DNA from: Dysgonomonadaceae bacterium zrk40
Lineage (GTDB): Bacteria > Bacteroidota > Bacteroidia > Bacteroidales > Dysgonomonadaceae
Reading direction: 5' to 3'
DNA: 64,000 nucleotides
Assembly (NCBI GenBank): GCA_016916535.1
Contig: CP070276.1
Location: 1,612,001-1,676,000 of the forward strand
In this document: positions 55,039-63,911 of the stretch, piece after piece
How the letters are laid out: each line of letters opens with the position of its first letter
Numbering within the stretch: position 1 is the first letter of the stretch
The notes under the pieces: model-generated
The model's database searches: none
Told to the model about the DNA's origin: nothing
Seen by the model: the letters and a program-made list of their open reading frames with translations, nothing else
Position numbers and translations under genes: made by a program

Positions 55039-57780
55039 CTAAAACGTATAGTTGACAGACAGTTGCATACGCATTCCTTTCCGGTAGGACTCTACCACAT
55101 GGTTTTCCACTTCACGACTGTTCAGGTCGCGCAGGTTCTGCGTCATCTGCATCTCCGGGTTGAGCAGGTTGCGTGCCACCAGCTTCACCGTAAGATGATC
55201 GGTAAGTCCCTTGCTTAATACCGCATCGAGGGTGATTACTCCCTTCTCGATGATCTCATCGTTGTAAAGATAATCCCTGTTGGTTGCATCCTTGGGACTT
55301 CCCATGGCATAGATCCTGTCGGAGGAGTAGTTGCCAGAGAGACTCGCCTGCCAGTTTCCCGGCAGATGAGAATAGCTCAGGGTGAGGTTGGTGATCAGTT
55401 CTGAGGCACCCTGCAGTCCTGAGCTTGTTTTGTTGTTGTACTGATATGCTTCCAGCAGGTCCTGTGAAACCCACATGCGGGTACCGTTGAGAATCATACG
55501 CAACGATTGCAAATCGTTCTTGAAGAGGTTGAGACGTGCTTCTGCTTCCAGGCCTATTACCCCTGCCTGTTTGCCGGTGTTGGCATAGATCAGGTAACCC
55601 GCCCCACCGGTGAGAGAGGTGATGTTGATCGGATCCTCAATCTTCTTGTAGAAGGCGCCCAGAGAGATCAACTCATCGGTCGATTTGAAATACTCCCACT
55701 TGACGTCTGCATTCCAGTTGCGTGATGCCTTTAGCTCGGGGCTACCCTGAATAAGGGTGCTGTTGGGTGAGGTGTAGGCAAAGGGTGCTATCTCCTTGAA
55801 CTCCGGCAAGGTAATGGTCCTACTGCCGGAAAGGCGCAAGGCCTGTTGTTCCGTGATGTTGTAGCGAAGATTGACGCCCGGGTAAAACTGCTTGTATTCT
55901 TTCCGGATACGCGGCTCCCGCAAGGGGTCATCGTTGTTGATGTCCCACTCTACATCCATCCGGTCGTACTCGTAACGCACTCCGGCATTGCCGTCCAGTT
56001 TCCCGCGGCTGAATCCCAGCTCGACGTAACCTGCCAGTGCCCGTAGCGTAGCGTTGTAGAGATCCGGCGGGATCGTTTTGATCTTTGAGGAGGCGAAACC
56101 GGAATCGTGGAAGAGCGAGGTGAGGTCATCCACATTGTCATCACCCTTGCGCACGCCCATCATCTGCACCCCCACAAACTGGTTGCTGAAATCACGTTTC
56201 TTGTTGCGGTAGTTGATGCCATACTCCAGCTTCCAGGGTGAACTGCCTACGGTCAGATCAATCTTGTTGCGAAGGTAACCGTTGAGCTCCCGGTCGTCGA
56301 TCTCCTGGCTCGATTTCCGGTTCTCAAAATCGGCGATGCGGTAGGAGAAGTAGATGCTACCCTGGTCAAAGCCGGTGTAGTTCCTGATCCTGTTGGGTTC
56401 ATCGGCAGCGGTGAGGTTGTAACCGAGACCCCACTCCAGGCGATTCTTGTCTGAGAAACGATGGTCTCCCAGCAGCTGGTTCACCAGCACCATGGTGGTG
56501 CGGCTGTTCATGTCGCGGGTGAAGAAGGAGTTGGAAATCTCATCCATGTCGAACTTGAATCCGTTGCCATTGCGGCCCTGTTCATAAACCTGATCGGTGA
56601 GTTTATTGATGAAGAGAAGATTGTAATTGATCTTGTGGTTGTTGTTGAAGCGATAAGCCAGGTTGAGCAGCCCGGTCAGGTTGGCACTGCTGCTCCAGGT
56701 CTCGGTATCGGAAAAGTCGGAGTAAACCGTGTTGGAATTGAACCGTCGGTAGACCCCGGTGGTGTGTGAGTGATCGCTCTTGTAGGAGAGTGTGTAGAAA
56801 AGTGTCAGATCTCTCTCCCGGAGAGTAAACTCTTTCCCGCCGGAAGTGGTGAACCCAAAATCGAGCGGTAGGCTTTTCCCACGGGGATCCCACGACTGTT
56901 TGGTGATTGCATCCACGAGATTATACTCCCTTCTGTAAAAGGTGAGCATTCTGTTTTGCAGGTTGGGGGTGACACGGAAATTGCTGAACTGATTGTTGCT
57001 CAACAGGCTGGAATTGACTCCGCCCTGCAACTCCAGGGTGAACTGGACGACGAACTCTTTCGAGACAATGTTGATGTTGCCTCCTGTCTGATCAGCATAA
57101 CCACCTGAGCTGTACGTCTTGGTAATCCCCACGTTCTGAATCACACCAGTACTGAAAAGAGCGAGGTCGATGTTTTTCCGTTCCACATCGTCGGAGGGTA
57201 TCGGCAGGTCGTTCATGGTGGTAGAGACATATCGGTCGCCCAGTCCACGCACATAGACCTCTCCCGACCCTTCGCTCTTCACCACGCCGGTGATCTTGCT
57301 GGTGGCCGTGGCGATGTCTGAGACACCCTGCAGGGAAAGCTGCTGAGCTCCCACGCTCTCACGGATTACCGTGGCGTTCTGCTGATCTCTCATCAGGATA
57401 CGTTCCGATTCCAGGCGGGGTGTTGCCACCACCACCACTTCGTCGAGGCTCACCTCATCCGTCTCCAGGGCAATCTCTAACAGTGTCTCCTTTCCGCCTT
57501 CAACCTTGACCTCTGTGATTACCAGGGGGCGATAGGCGATGTAGGTTGTTCGCAGTGAATAACTTCCGGCAGCCAGTCCGTTGATCAGGAAATTACCATC
57601 CAGGTCGGCCGCAGCCCCCGAGGTGGTGCCTTCCACCAGTACCGAAGCACCGATCAGTGGCTCCCCGGTGGCGCCATCCACGATGATGCCTTTTATGGAA
57701 CCTGTCTGGGCCAGTACTGGCAACATCGTTGTCACCAGGAAGAGGGTGACCATTGATAACCGTAACAATTTTTCTTTCAT
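55039..57780 (-). CDS. TonB-dependent outer-membrane receptor paired with the beta-helix lipoprotein
   Basis: 913 residues from the ATG at 57780 (MKEKLLRLSMVTLFLVTTML); ATGs at 57801 and 57789 add only short extensions. Signal peptide, then a carboxypeptidase-regulatory-like domain (GSIKGIIVDGATGEPLIGAS), the linker VSLDEVVVVATPRLESERIL, a plug (DIATATSKITGVVKSEGSGE, VYVRGLGDRYVSTTMNDLPI) and a barrel ending in MRMQLSVNYTF. Lacking a SusD partner, it belongs to the non-SusC receptor group. The surface lipoprotein encoded 38 bp downstream probably works with it. Four 11-bp-phased GTTAC-like motifs upstream suggest phosphate control (inference). Confidence 0.9.
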   Translation of the reverse strand: MKEKLLRLSMVTLFLVTTMLPVLAQTGSIKGIIVDGATGEPLIGASVLVEGTTSGAAADLDGNFLINGLAAGSYSLRTTYIAYRPLVITEVKVEGGKETLLEIALETDEVSLDEVVVVATPRLESERILMRDQQNATVIRESVGAQQLSLQGVSDIATATSKITGVVKSEGSGEVYVRGLGDRYVSTTMNDLPIPSDDVERKNIDLALFSTGVIQNVGITKTYSSGGYADQTGGNINIVSKEFVVQFTLELQGGVNSSLLSNNQFSNFRVTPNLQNRMLTFYRREYNLVDAITKQSWDPRGKSLPLDFGFTTSGGKEFTLRERDLTLFYTLSYKSDHSHTTGVYRRFNSNTVYSDFSDTETWSSSANLTGLLNLAYRFNNNHKINYNLLFINKLTDQVYEQGRNGNGFKFDMDEISNSFFTRDMNSRTTMVLVNQLLGDHRFSDKNRLEWGLGYNLTAADEPNRIRNYTGFDQGSIYFSYRIADFENRKSSQEIDDRELNGYLRNKIDLTVGSSPWKLEYGINYRNKKRDFSNQFVGVQMMGVRKGDDNVDDLTSLFHDSGFASSKIKTIPPDLYNATLRALAGYVELGFSRGKLDGNAGVRYEYDRMDVEWDINNDDPLREPRIRKEYKQFYPGVNLRYNITEQQALRLSGSRTITLPEFKEIAPFAYTSPNSTLIQGSPELKASRNWNADVKWEYFKSTDELISLGAFYKKIEDPINITSLTGGAGYLIYANTGKQAGVIGLEAEARLNLFKNDLQSLRMILNGTRMWVSQDLLEAYQYNNKTSSGLQGASELITNLTLSYSHLPGNWQASLSGNYSSDRIYAMGSPKDATNRDYLYNDEIIEKGVITLDAVLSKGLTDHLTVKLVARNLLNPEMQMTQNLRDLNSREVENHVVESYRKGMRMQLSVNYTF

Positions 57781-57816
57781 CCGATTCATATTTCGCTGCA
57801 AAGTTCCTTCATTATT

Positions 57817-57854
57817 GTTACAGAGCAGTTACAGTTCGGTGACGTTATTGTTAA
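57817..57854 (-). promoter_or_regulatory. 11-bp-phased GTTAC array upstream of the TonB receptor (Pho-box-like)
   Basis: On the plus strand GTTAC, GTTAC, GTGAC and GTTAA start at 57817, 57828, 57839 and 57850, all 11 bp apart. Read on the minus strand the last two form CTGTAAC-4 bp-CTGTAAC, the 7-4-7 geometry of PhoB boxes. The array ends about 10 bp upstream of a -7-like GAACTTTG, where PhoB boxes sit relative to the -10. Confidence 0.5.
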
Positions 57855-57966
57855 GTTTTTTCAGGGCACAAAAAAAGCGGGATGTTACTCCCGCCGAACT
57901 CGTATAACTCACTTATGATGCTACATAAGCCGTTACATATGATATTAATTTCCACTTAATTTTGTT

Positions 57967-58036
57967 CGTAACTGACTCTTTACTTGTTCGAATCTATTAG
58001 AACCAGGTTAGAACCAGATTAGAACGAGATTAGAGC
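57967..58036 (-). repeat. Tandem 11-bp repeat element, copy 2
   Basis: Four 11-bp units occupy 57993-58036; on the minus strand they read GTTCTAATCTG-like, as in copy 1 at 8182-8281. The left flank CGTAACTGACTCT and TTCGAATCTATTAGAACC are shared with copy 1 in inverse orientation. Confidence 0.75.
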
Positions 58037-58074
58037 CAGATCCGAATGAAATGGAAGTGATCTATACTCTCCTC

Positions 58075-59802
58075 TCAATATTTCGGTTTCTTTTTCTTTC
58101 CCTTTCCGCCGAAATCGTTCTCGTAGAATTTCTTTTTCCTCCCCTTTGAAGCCTGATCCTCCTCCTGTGCCAGGTGGACCTGCAACTTCCGCTCGTCGAC
58201 ATACATCCCCTTGAACGACTTGACCACCCTGGGGGCCAGTTCCTCGGGCACTTCAAAGAAGGAAAAGCTCTTCAGCAAGTCGATCCGACCGATGGGTACC
58301 TTTCCTTTCACGTGGTCGTTGATGAAGCCCATCAGCATGGCCGGGTTGATGCCATCCATCTTCCCCACGTTGATGAAGAGGCGGGCATATCCCTTCTCCG
58401 GCTGGCGGCTGCCACCCTCCCGGTCGTTGCTCCGCTTGCCGTAATCACCTTTCTGTCCGCGGGAGGAGCCCTCCTTCGGTTCAAAAATTTCCTCTGCCTC
58501 CTGGTAGTATTCGATCAGTCGGTTGAATTCGAGGGAGACCATCCGCTTGATGATATCCTCTTTTTCCAGCCACTCCAGCTTGCGGAAGATGGAGGGAAGC
58601 AGTCGTTCAATCTCCGCCTCGTTCACCTTTACCTTCTCTATTTTATCGACGAAGTTGAAGAGCTGCTTCTCGCAGATCAGATCTCCCTTGGGGACTTCAC
58701 GCTTCTCGAACGTCTTGTTGATCAGTTTTTCGATCTGCACTACCTTCCCCTTCTCTTTGGTGTGGATGATGGCGATCGAGGTGCCGGTCTTCCCGGCCCT
58801 GCCGGTGCGGCCGCTGCGATGGGTGTAGATCTCGTAGTCGTCAGGCAGCCCGAAGTTGATGATGTGGCTCACGTCATCCACGTCGAGGCCGCGTGCCGCC
58901 ACGTCGGTGGCCACCAGCAGCTGCAGGTTGTGGTTGCGGTACTTGCTCATCACGTAGTCACGCTGCGCTTGCGACAGGTCGCCATGCAACGCATCGGCAT
59001 CATAACCATCCTGCATCAGCTTGTCGGCGATCTCCTGTGTCTCCTTGCGGGTGCGGCAGAAGATGATGCCATAGATATTGGGATAGTAATCCACAATCCG
59101 TTTCAATGCAAGATATTTGTCTTTGGCGTGCACCATGAAGTAGAGATGCCGTACGTTCTCGGCACCCTCGTTCTTGCGACCGATGGTGATCTCCATCGGT
59201 TCTTTCATGTACTTGCGTGTGATCTTCTCGATCTCCTTCGGCATGGTGGCCGAGAAGAGAAGCATGCTCCGGCTGTCGGGCAGGTGCGAGAGGATCTCAT
59301 CGATGTCTTCCGAGAAGCCCATGTTGAGCATCTCATCCGCCTCGTCGAGCACCATGGTGTGGACATCGCCAAGGGAAACGGTCTTCCGCTTAATCAAGTC
59401 GATTAGCCGCCCGGGGGTGGCTACGATGATGTGTACCCCCCGTTTGAGGGTTCGTATCTGGCTATCAATGCTGGAGCCACCATAAACAGGCAGGATCTTG
59501 ATGTCTTCCACGTAGGTGGAGAAGTCGGTCAGGTCGCCCGCTATCTGGAGACAGAGCTCACGGGTGGGACAGAGGATCAGTGTCTGCGGCGTGAGCTGCT
59601 TCACGTTGATTTTCTGGATCACCGGGATGCCGAAAGCGGCAGTTTTGCCGGTACCGGTTTGTGCCAGGGCGATGATGTCGCGGGTGTGTGCCAGCAGGCG
59701 GGGGATTACCTCACTCTGTACCGGCATGGGTTGTTCAAAGCCGAGCTCAGTAACAGCCCGCTGGATTTCGGGAATCACTCCCAACTCTTGAAATGTACTC
59801 AT
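58075..59802 (-). CDS. DEAD-box RNA helicase with DbpA-type RNA-binding domain
   Basis: 575 residues. The helicase core has Q motif FEQPMPVQSEVIP, motif I AQTGTGKTAAFG, motif II VLDEADEML, motif III SATMP, and motif VI HRSGRTGRAG. A middle linker region of about 60 residues precedes the C-terminal DbpA/RBD-type domain (GYARLFINVGKMDGINPAML, MGFINDHVKGKVPIGRIDLL, FFEVPEELAPRVV), followed by a basic tail. The closest match is the CsdA/DeaD group, which remodels RNA in ribosome assembly and the cold response. A -7 element at 60057-60050 would give a 5' leader of about 240 nt, as in cold-shock helicase genes. Confidence 0.93.
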   Translation of the reverse strand: MSTFQELGVIPEIQRAVTELGFEQPMPVQSEVIPRLLAHTRDIIALAQTGTGKTAAFGIPVIQKINVKQLTPQTLILCPTRELCLQIAGDLTDFSTYVEDIKILPVYGGSSIDSQIRTLKRGVHIIVATPGRLIDLIKRKTVSLGDVHTMVLDEADEMLNMGFSEDIDEILSHLPDSRSMLLFSATMPKEIEKITRKYMKEPMEITIGRKNEGAENVRHLYFMVHAKDKYLALKRIVDYYPNIYGIIFCRTRKETQEIADKLMQDGYDADALHGDLSQAQRDYVMSKYRNHNLQLLVATDVAARGLDVDDVSHIINFGLPDDYEIYTHRSGRTGRAGKTGTSIAIIHTKEKGKVVQIEKLINKTFEKREVPKGDLICEKQLFNFVDKIEKVKVNEAEIERLLPSIFRKLEWLEKEDIIKRMVSLEFNRLIEYYQEAEEIFEPKEGSSRGQKGDYGKRSNDREGGSRQPEKGYARLFINVGKMDGINPAMLMGFINDHVKGKVPIGRIDLLKSFSFFEVPEELAPRVVKSFKGMYVDERKLQVHLAQEEDQASKGRKKKFYENDFGGKGKKKKPKY

Positions 59803-60049
59803 TGTAAAATGGTTTTAATGTGTGTGTGATTGTTGCTTTTTCCCCCTGCTCCACACATCCATTTACATAAGTTGGTCCAACGACCGTCACGGCACGCTGC
59901 AAGCAATGCTGCATGCTAAATGTGACACCCGGCGCAAATGCTGATAAAGTTGAGAGAAAATTCAATGACTATCTGTGATTTTTTGTGCTGATGAAGATAA
60001 CCACTGTTCAGGAAACAGGATAAAAAATCACCTTTTTTTAAATCGGCTG

Positions 60050-60057
60050 CAAAGGTA
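60050..60057 (-). promoter_or_regulatory. Candidate -7 element of the helicase gene with long leader
   Basis: TACCTTTG on the minus strand, 248 bp before the helicase ATG at 59802 and 26 bp beyond the stop of the pseudophosphatase gene. Confidence 0.45.
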
Positions 60058-60082
60058 TGAAAATAAATCGGATAAAGAACTA

Positions 60083-61153
60083 TCAGAACTGATAAAGTAG
60101 GTATTTTCGCAGTAGGTTTCGTTTTCCGCTGGTCACCCTAAGCTCTTTCTCAAGGTAGTTGTCCACCGATCCATATGTAAGTTTGATATAGTCGATGGCA
60201 TAGTTGAGATAAGCCCTGTTTACGGACAACATGGCTGTCACAGCCTCCTGTAGAGGTTCAGAGAGGTTGCGGGCGTCGATCTCCACCATTTCAGGATCAA
60301 TGAATTTGTTGGAAAGAATGTATTCCTCTTCGAGTGAACTCTGTGGTACACCAATGGCATAAAGAATCAGGTAGGCAGCGAGCCCCACTCCATCCTTTCC
60401 AAGAGAACCACTCATAAGGATAGGATAGTTGCTGTCATTGGCGAGGATATCAAACAGCTCACCAAATTGTGCCTTATGGTTCTCCAGGATGTTCACATAC
60501 TCCTCCTGCACGTAACGAATCGCATCACTGCGATCAAAATTTTCATCTTCAAGCTGTTCGTCAAGCTTCTGAGCATCCATCGGCATCAGTGGGAGTGCGA
60601 TCTTACGGATGGAGGGATGCAGTAGAATGGGATATCTGCGGGCAGTGCGTTCGGAGCGAAAATCAATTACGGTGCGGATATTGAGACGCCGAATCTTCTC
60701 CTGGTCGTAGAGCGTGGCATTGCTCAGGTTGCCTGATCGGTAGATCTCTCCCCATTTCATCTGACGGTTGTCAGTGGTAAAGTAACCTCCGATGTCGCGG
60801 AAATTCTTAATCCGGTTCATATCAATGGCACGGTTGGCAACCACACCTGAATAGACACCACCTGTTCGCAGGATGAAATATTCCCGCAATCCGGAACCGG
60901 TAGGATTGAGCCTCATCACCTGATCGGTAATCTTGCGCGAAGTAACGGGACTGAAACTGGTCAGTGAGCTATCGGTAAGCGATGAGAGTATTTCTATGTT
61001 CCCCTCCTGGTCGGGGCTCACTTCCCATTTGAGCAGAAAATCACCTTCCAGGTCTTTTTCTACCACAGAGGTAATCTTGACTGTTGACATGCAGGAACTT
61101 CCCACTATCAACAGCAACAAGAAAAGAGATGTATGAATCCAATCTTTCACCAT
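60083..61153 (-). CDS. Lipoprotein tyrosine-phosphatase homologue, predicted pseudophosphatase
   Basis: 356 residues from the ATG at 61153; an ATG at 61180 adds nine. The lipobox LLIVGSS-C21 anchors it. Residues about 40-110 are an N-terminal beta domain and about 115-356 match the Y_phosphatase3 family (FRDIGGYFTTDNRQMKWGEI, YRSGNLSNAT, TVIDFRSERTARRYP). The active loop that normally reads HCxAGKDRTG here reads SGSLGKDGVG (residues 248-257). The nucleophile Cys is Gly249, the preceding His is Ser248 and the invariant Arg is Gly255, while Lys253 and Asp254 remain. It should not hydrolyse phosphate but could still bind phospho-ligands. Its 5' region contains a perfect -7 element. Confidence 0.85.
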   Translation of the reverse strand: MVKDWIHTSLFLLLLIVGSSCMSTVKITSVVEKDLEGDFLLKWEVSPDQEGNIEILSSLTDSSLTSFSPVTSRKITDQVMRLNPTGSGLREYFILRTGGVYSGVVANRAIDMNRIKNFRDIGGYFTTDNRQMKWGEIYRSGNLSNATLYDQEKIRRLNIRTVIDFRSERTARRYPILLHPSIRKIALPLMPMDAQKLDEQLEDENFDRSDAIRYVQEEYVNILENHKAQFGELFDILANDSNYPILMSGSLGKDGVGLAAYLILYAIGVPQSSLEEEYILSNKFIDPEMVEIDARNLSEPLQEAVTAMLSVNRAYLNYAIDYIKLTYGSVDNYLEKELRVTSGKRNLLRKYLLYQF

Positions 61154-61169
61154 AGGTACTTTGAACAAA

Positions 61170-61177
61170 CAAATGTA
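61170..61177 (-). promoter_or_regulatory. Candidate -7 element of the pseudophosphatase gene
   Basis: TACATTTG on the minus strand, 16 bp before the ATG at 61153. Confidence 0.5.
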
Positions 61178-61474
61178 CAAAAAACTTTGTTCTTATAATC
61201 CTGCCGGTAAAGGCGATTAACAAACAATAATGAATTGATCCTCTTTTTAATGGTTTATGGGTTAGATGTTTATGATGAAAGATGAGTCCGCACCCACAAT
61301 TGTTGATAACTTGTGCACAGGCTGTAAACAGAAAGATGAAAAGAAAAATTGAAAATAACAGAACCATTCTTGTATAAAAATTGAATCGAACTGACCAAAC
61401 TAATTTCTCATTTTTTTACAGAATCTTTTGACTCTTTTTCAACAGCTGTTTCAGCCTATCAGAAAATTAATTAT

Positions 61475-61482
61475 TAACTTTG
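61475..61482 (+). promoter_or_regulatory. Candidate -7 element for nadA
   Basis: TAACTTTG matches TAnnTTTG; it would give a 5' leader of about 205 nt. Confidence 0.4.
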
Positions 61483-61694
61483 CCTCTTACCAACAATTGT
61501 GTATAACATTCACAATTCTTTCAATATCAAATAATAAATAAATACTCTCCCTGTTGATAAAGGTTGATAAAGCCATTGTAATTGATCATAACCCATCGCA
61601 ATGCAAATCACCAGAAAAGTCATCAACAGTTTCAACAGACATTCATAATCATCATGATTCATTTTAAATTTAAAAAAATATATATAATAAATAG

Positions 61695-62639
61695 ATGATG
61701 AAAGAAACAATCATAGATCAGATAAACTTACTGAGGAAAGAGAAGAATGCAATCATTCTGGCACACTACTACCAGGAGGCAGAGATACAGGATGTGGCCG
61801 ACTTTGTTGGCGACAGTCTGGCATTGGCTCAGTGGGCTGCGAAAACCACAGCTGACATCATCGTTCTCTGTGGCGTTCATTTTATGGGTGAAACGGCAAA
61901 GATATTGAGTCCGGATAAGCGTGTTTTTATTCCTGATCTGAAAGCCGGATGTTCACTGGCTAACAGTTGTCCTGCGCCGGAATTTGAAAAATTCATCGCC
62001 AACCATCCGGGACATACCGTAATCTCATACGTCAATACCACGGCAGCGGTAAAAGCGTTGACCGACATCGTGGTGACCTCTACCAATGCCCGTCAGATTG
62101 TAGAATCGCTTCCGGAAGATGAGAAGATTATCTTCGGACCGGACAAACATCTGGGTGATTACATCAATAAGATCACCGGCAGAAATATGTTGCTTTGGGA
62201 CGGCGTTTGCCATGTGCATGCACAATTCTCACTGGAGAAGATATTGGATCTTAAAAGAGAACACCCTGATGCATTGATTCTCGCACATCCTGAGTGTCCC
62301 GCTTACCTGTTGGAAGTTTCTGATCATGTGGGTTCTACCTCTTCCATCCTGAAGTATGCCACCCAATCCCCTAAAAAAGAGTTCATCGTGGCTACCGAAG
62401 CGGGTATCCTGCACCAGATGCAAAAAGACAATCCGGACAAGATTTTTATTCCTGCTCCACCGGAAGATGCCACCTGTGCCTGCAATGAGTGTTTTTACAT
62501 GAAGATGAATACACTTGAAAAGTTGTATCTCTGTCTGAAAAATGAGCAACCCGAAATCTTTGTGGAGGAGTCGGTAAGGGTAAAATCGGTAAAATCAATT
62601 GAACGGATGCTGGAGATATCCGAGCGATATGGTTTATAA
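61695..62639 (+). CDS. nadA: Quinolinate synthase A
   Basis: 314 residues. It condenses iminoaspartate and dihydroxyacetone phosphate to quinolinate in NAD synthesis, using a [4Fe-4S] cluster. The three cluster cysteines can be placed at C86 (LKAGCSLANSCP), near 171 (LLWDGVCHVHAQF) and in ATCACNECFYMK, of which one Cys is the ligand. The substrate-binding landmarks ILAHYYQEAEIQDVADFVGD and LAQWAAKT are intact. The first ATG at 61695 is followed by a second at 61698. It sits in the AT-rich region discussed as a candidate origin and has no nadB or nadC neighbour here. Confidence 0.95.
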   Translation: MMKETIIDQINLLRKEKNAIILAHYYQEAEIQDVADFVGDSLALAQWAAKTTADIIVLCGVHFMGETAKILSPDKRVFIPDLKAGCSLANSCPAPEFEKFIANHPGHTVISYVNTTAAVKALTDIVVTSTNARQIVESLPEDEKIIFGPDKHLGDYINKITGRNMLLWDGVCHVHAQFSLEKILDLKREHPDALILAHPECPAYLLEVSDHVGSTSSILKYATQSPKKEFIVATEAGILHQMQKDNPDKIFIPAPPEDATCACNECFYMKMNTLEKLYLCLKNEQPEIFVEESVRVKSVKSIERMLEISERYGL

Positions 62640-62703
62640 TGCTGTTTCAATCGAATAACGACCAGACGGATTGCAGGAGATGAGAAGGTTCATTTCTTTT
62701 TTG

Positions 62704-62711
62704 TACCTTTG
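62704..62711 (+). promoter_or_regulatory. -7 element of ychF
   Basis: Perfect TACCTTTG followed by GCATCCC, 61 bp before the ATG at 62773; no good -33 seen. Confidence 0.5.
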
Positions 62712-62772
62712 CATCCCAAATAAAAAAACAGCAATCATCCGTTTCAGATAAACGGACCTAAAATAGCGATCA

Positions 62773-63876
62773 ATGGCTTTACAATGTGGCATCGTGGGAC
62801 TTCCCAACGTGGGAAAATCTACCCTCTTCAACTGTTTGTCGAATGCTAAGGCACAGGCAGCCAACTTTCCCTTTTGTACGATAGAACCGAACGTGGGGGT
62901 AATCACCGTACCCGATGAACGGTTGAACAAGCTGGCTGAACTGGTGCATCCCCAGAAAATTGTACCCACCACTGTAGAGATCGTGGACATTGCGGGACTG
63001 GTGAAAGGGGCCAGCAAGGGCGAAGGGCTTGGCAATAAGTTCCTGGCCAATATCCGGGAGACAGACGCGATCCTGCATGTGTTGCGTTGTTTCGACGATG
63101 AAAATGTGACGCATGTAGACGGCAATGTGGATCCCGTAAGGGATAAGGAGATCATTGACGCCGAACTGCAGTTAAAAGATCTGGAGACCATTGAGGCACG
63201 CATCAACAAAGTGGAGAAACAAGCCAAGACAGGTGGCGACAAAGAAGCCCGACTGGCATATGAGGTCTATGCTCGTATCCGGGAGGCACTGCTGAAGGGT
63301 GAATCGGCCCGGACAGTCACCTTTGACACCAAAGATGAAACAAAGGCCGCAAATGAGCTCTATCTGCTTACCGCCAAACCGGTGCTCTATGTCTGCAATG
63401 TGGATGAGGCAAGTGCTGTCAGTGGGAACAGCTACGTAGAGGCAGTACATGAAGCAGTAAAGAACGAAAATGCAGGCATCCTGGTTGTCGCTGCAAAAAT
63501 AGAATCTGAGATTGCCGAATTTGACACATACGAAGAGCGGCAGATGTTCCTCAATGAGATAGGACTCGAGGAATCGGGTGTGAGCAGACTGATCAAAGCT
63601 GCGTATACCCTGCTCAACCTTCAGACTTTTTTGACGGCCGGTCCGCAGGAGGTACGGGCATGGACGTTCCACAAGGGCTGGAAGGCCCCCCAATGTGCCG
63701 GTGTGATTCATACCGACTTTGAGAAGGGATTCATCCGTGCCGAGGTCATCAAGTATGCTGATTACATTCATTACGGATCGGAGAGCGCCGTAAAAGAAGC
63801 GGGGAAAATGAGCGTGGAGGGGAAAGAATACCTGGTGCAGGATGGTGATATCATGCACTTTAGGTTCAATGTATGA
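62773..63876 (+). CDS. ychF: Redox-regulated ATPase YchF (OLA1 family)
   Basis: 367 residues, the family length. The Obg-like fold has G1 GLPNVGKSTLFNCLSNAKA near residue 8, DIAGLVKGASKGEGLGNKFL, the NxxE/NVDE-type G4 (LYVCNVDEASAVSG), which accounts for ATP over GTP preference, and a TGS-type C-terminal domain (FLTAGPQEVRAWTFHKGWKA). The glutamine-for-histidine type active site is present at the G3 region. The protein is a universally conserved ATPase that binds the ribosome and limits the oxidative-stress response. It ends 35 bp before the next gene. Confidence 0.95.
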   Translation: MALQCGIVGLPNVGKSTLFNCLSNAKAQAANFPFCTIEPNVGVITVPDERLNKLAELVHPQKIVPTTVEIVDIAGLVKGASKGEGLGNKFLANIRETDAILHVLRCFDDENVTHVDGNVDPVRDKEIIDAELQLKDLETIEARINKVEKQAKTGGDKEARLAYEVYARIREALLKGESARTVTFDTKDETKAANELYLLTAKPVLYVCNVDEASAVSGNSYVEAVHEAVKNENAGILVVAAKIESEIAEFDTYEERQMFLNEIGLEESGVSRLIKAAYTLLNLQTFLTAGPQEVRAWTFHKGWKAPQCAGVIHTDFEKGFIRAEVIKYADYIHYGSESAVKEAGKMSVEGKEYLVQDGDIMHFRFNV

Positions 63877-63911
63877 TAAATTTCAAAACAAGATATTTTA
63901 ACCAATCACTT

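Larger units (their letters stand above)
61154..61694. other. AT-rich divergent intergenic region with DnaA-box-like sites (candidate oriC)
   Basis: 541 bp with no supportable gene. It holds TGTTGATAA (61301-61309), TGTGTATAA (61498-61506, an exact inverse TTATACACA), TGTTGATAA (61552-61560), GGTTGATAA (61562-61570) and a TTGTGCACA (61311-61319), and an AT stretch just before nadA. The -7 elements of both neighbours are also here. Genes diverge from it. Confidence 0.4.

Noticed and set aside
58174-59406. 410-codon plus-strand frame over the DEAD-box helicase
   Set aside because: Antisense to a gene with all helicase motifs; His/Leu/Val-rich composition typical of shadow frames.
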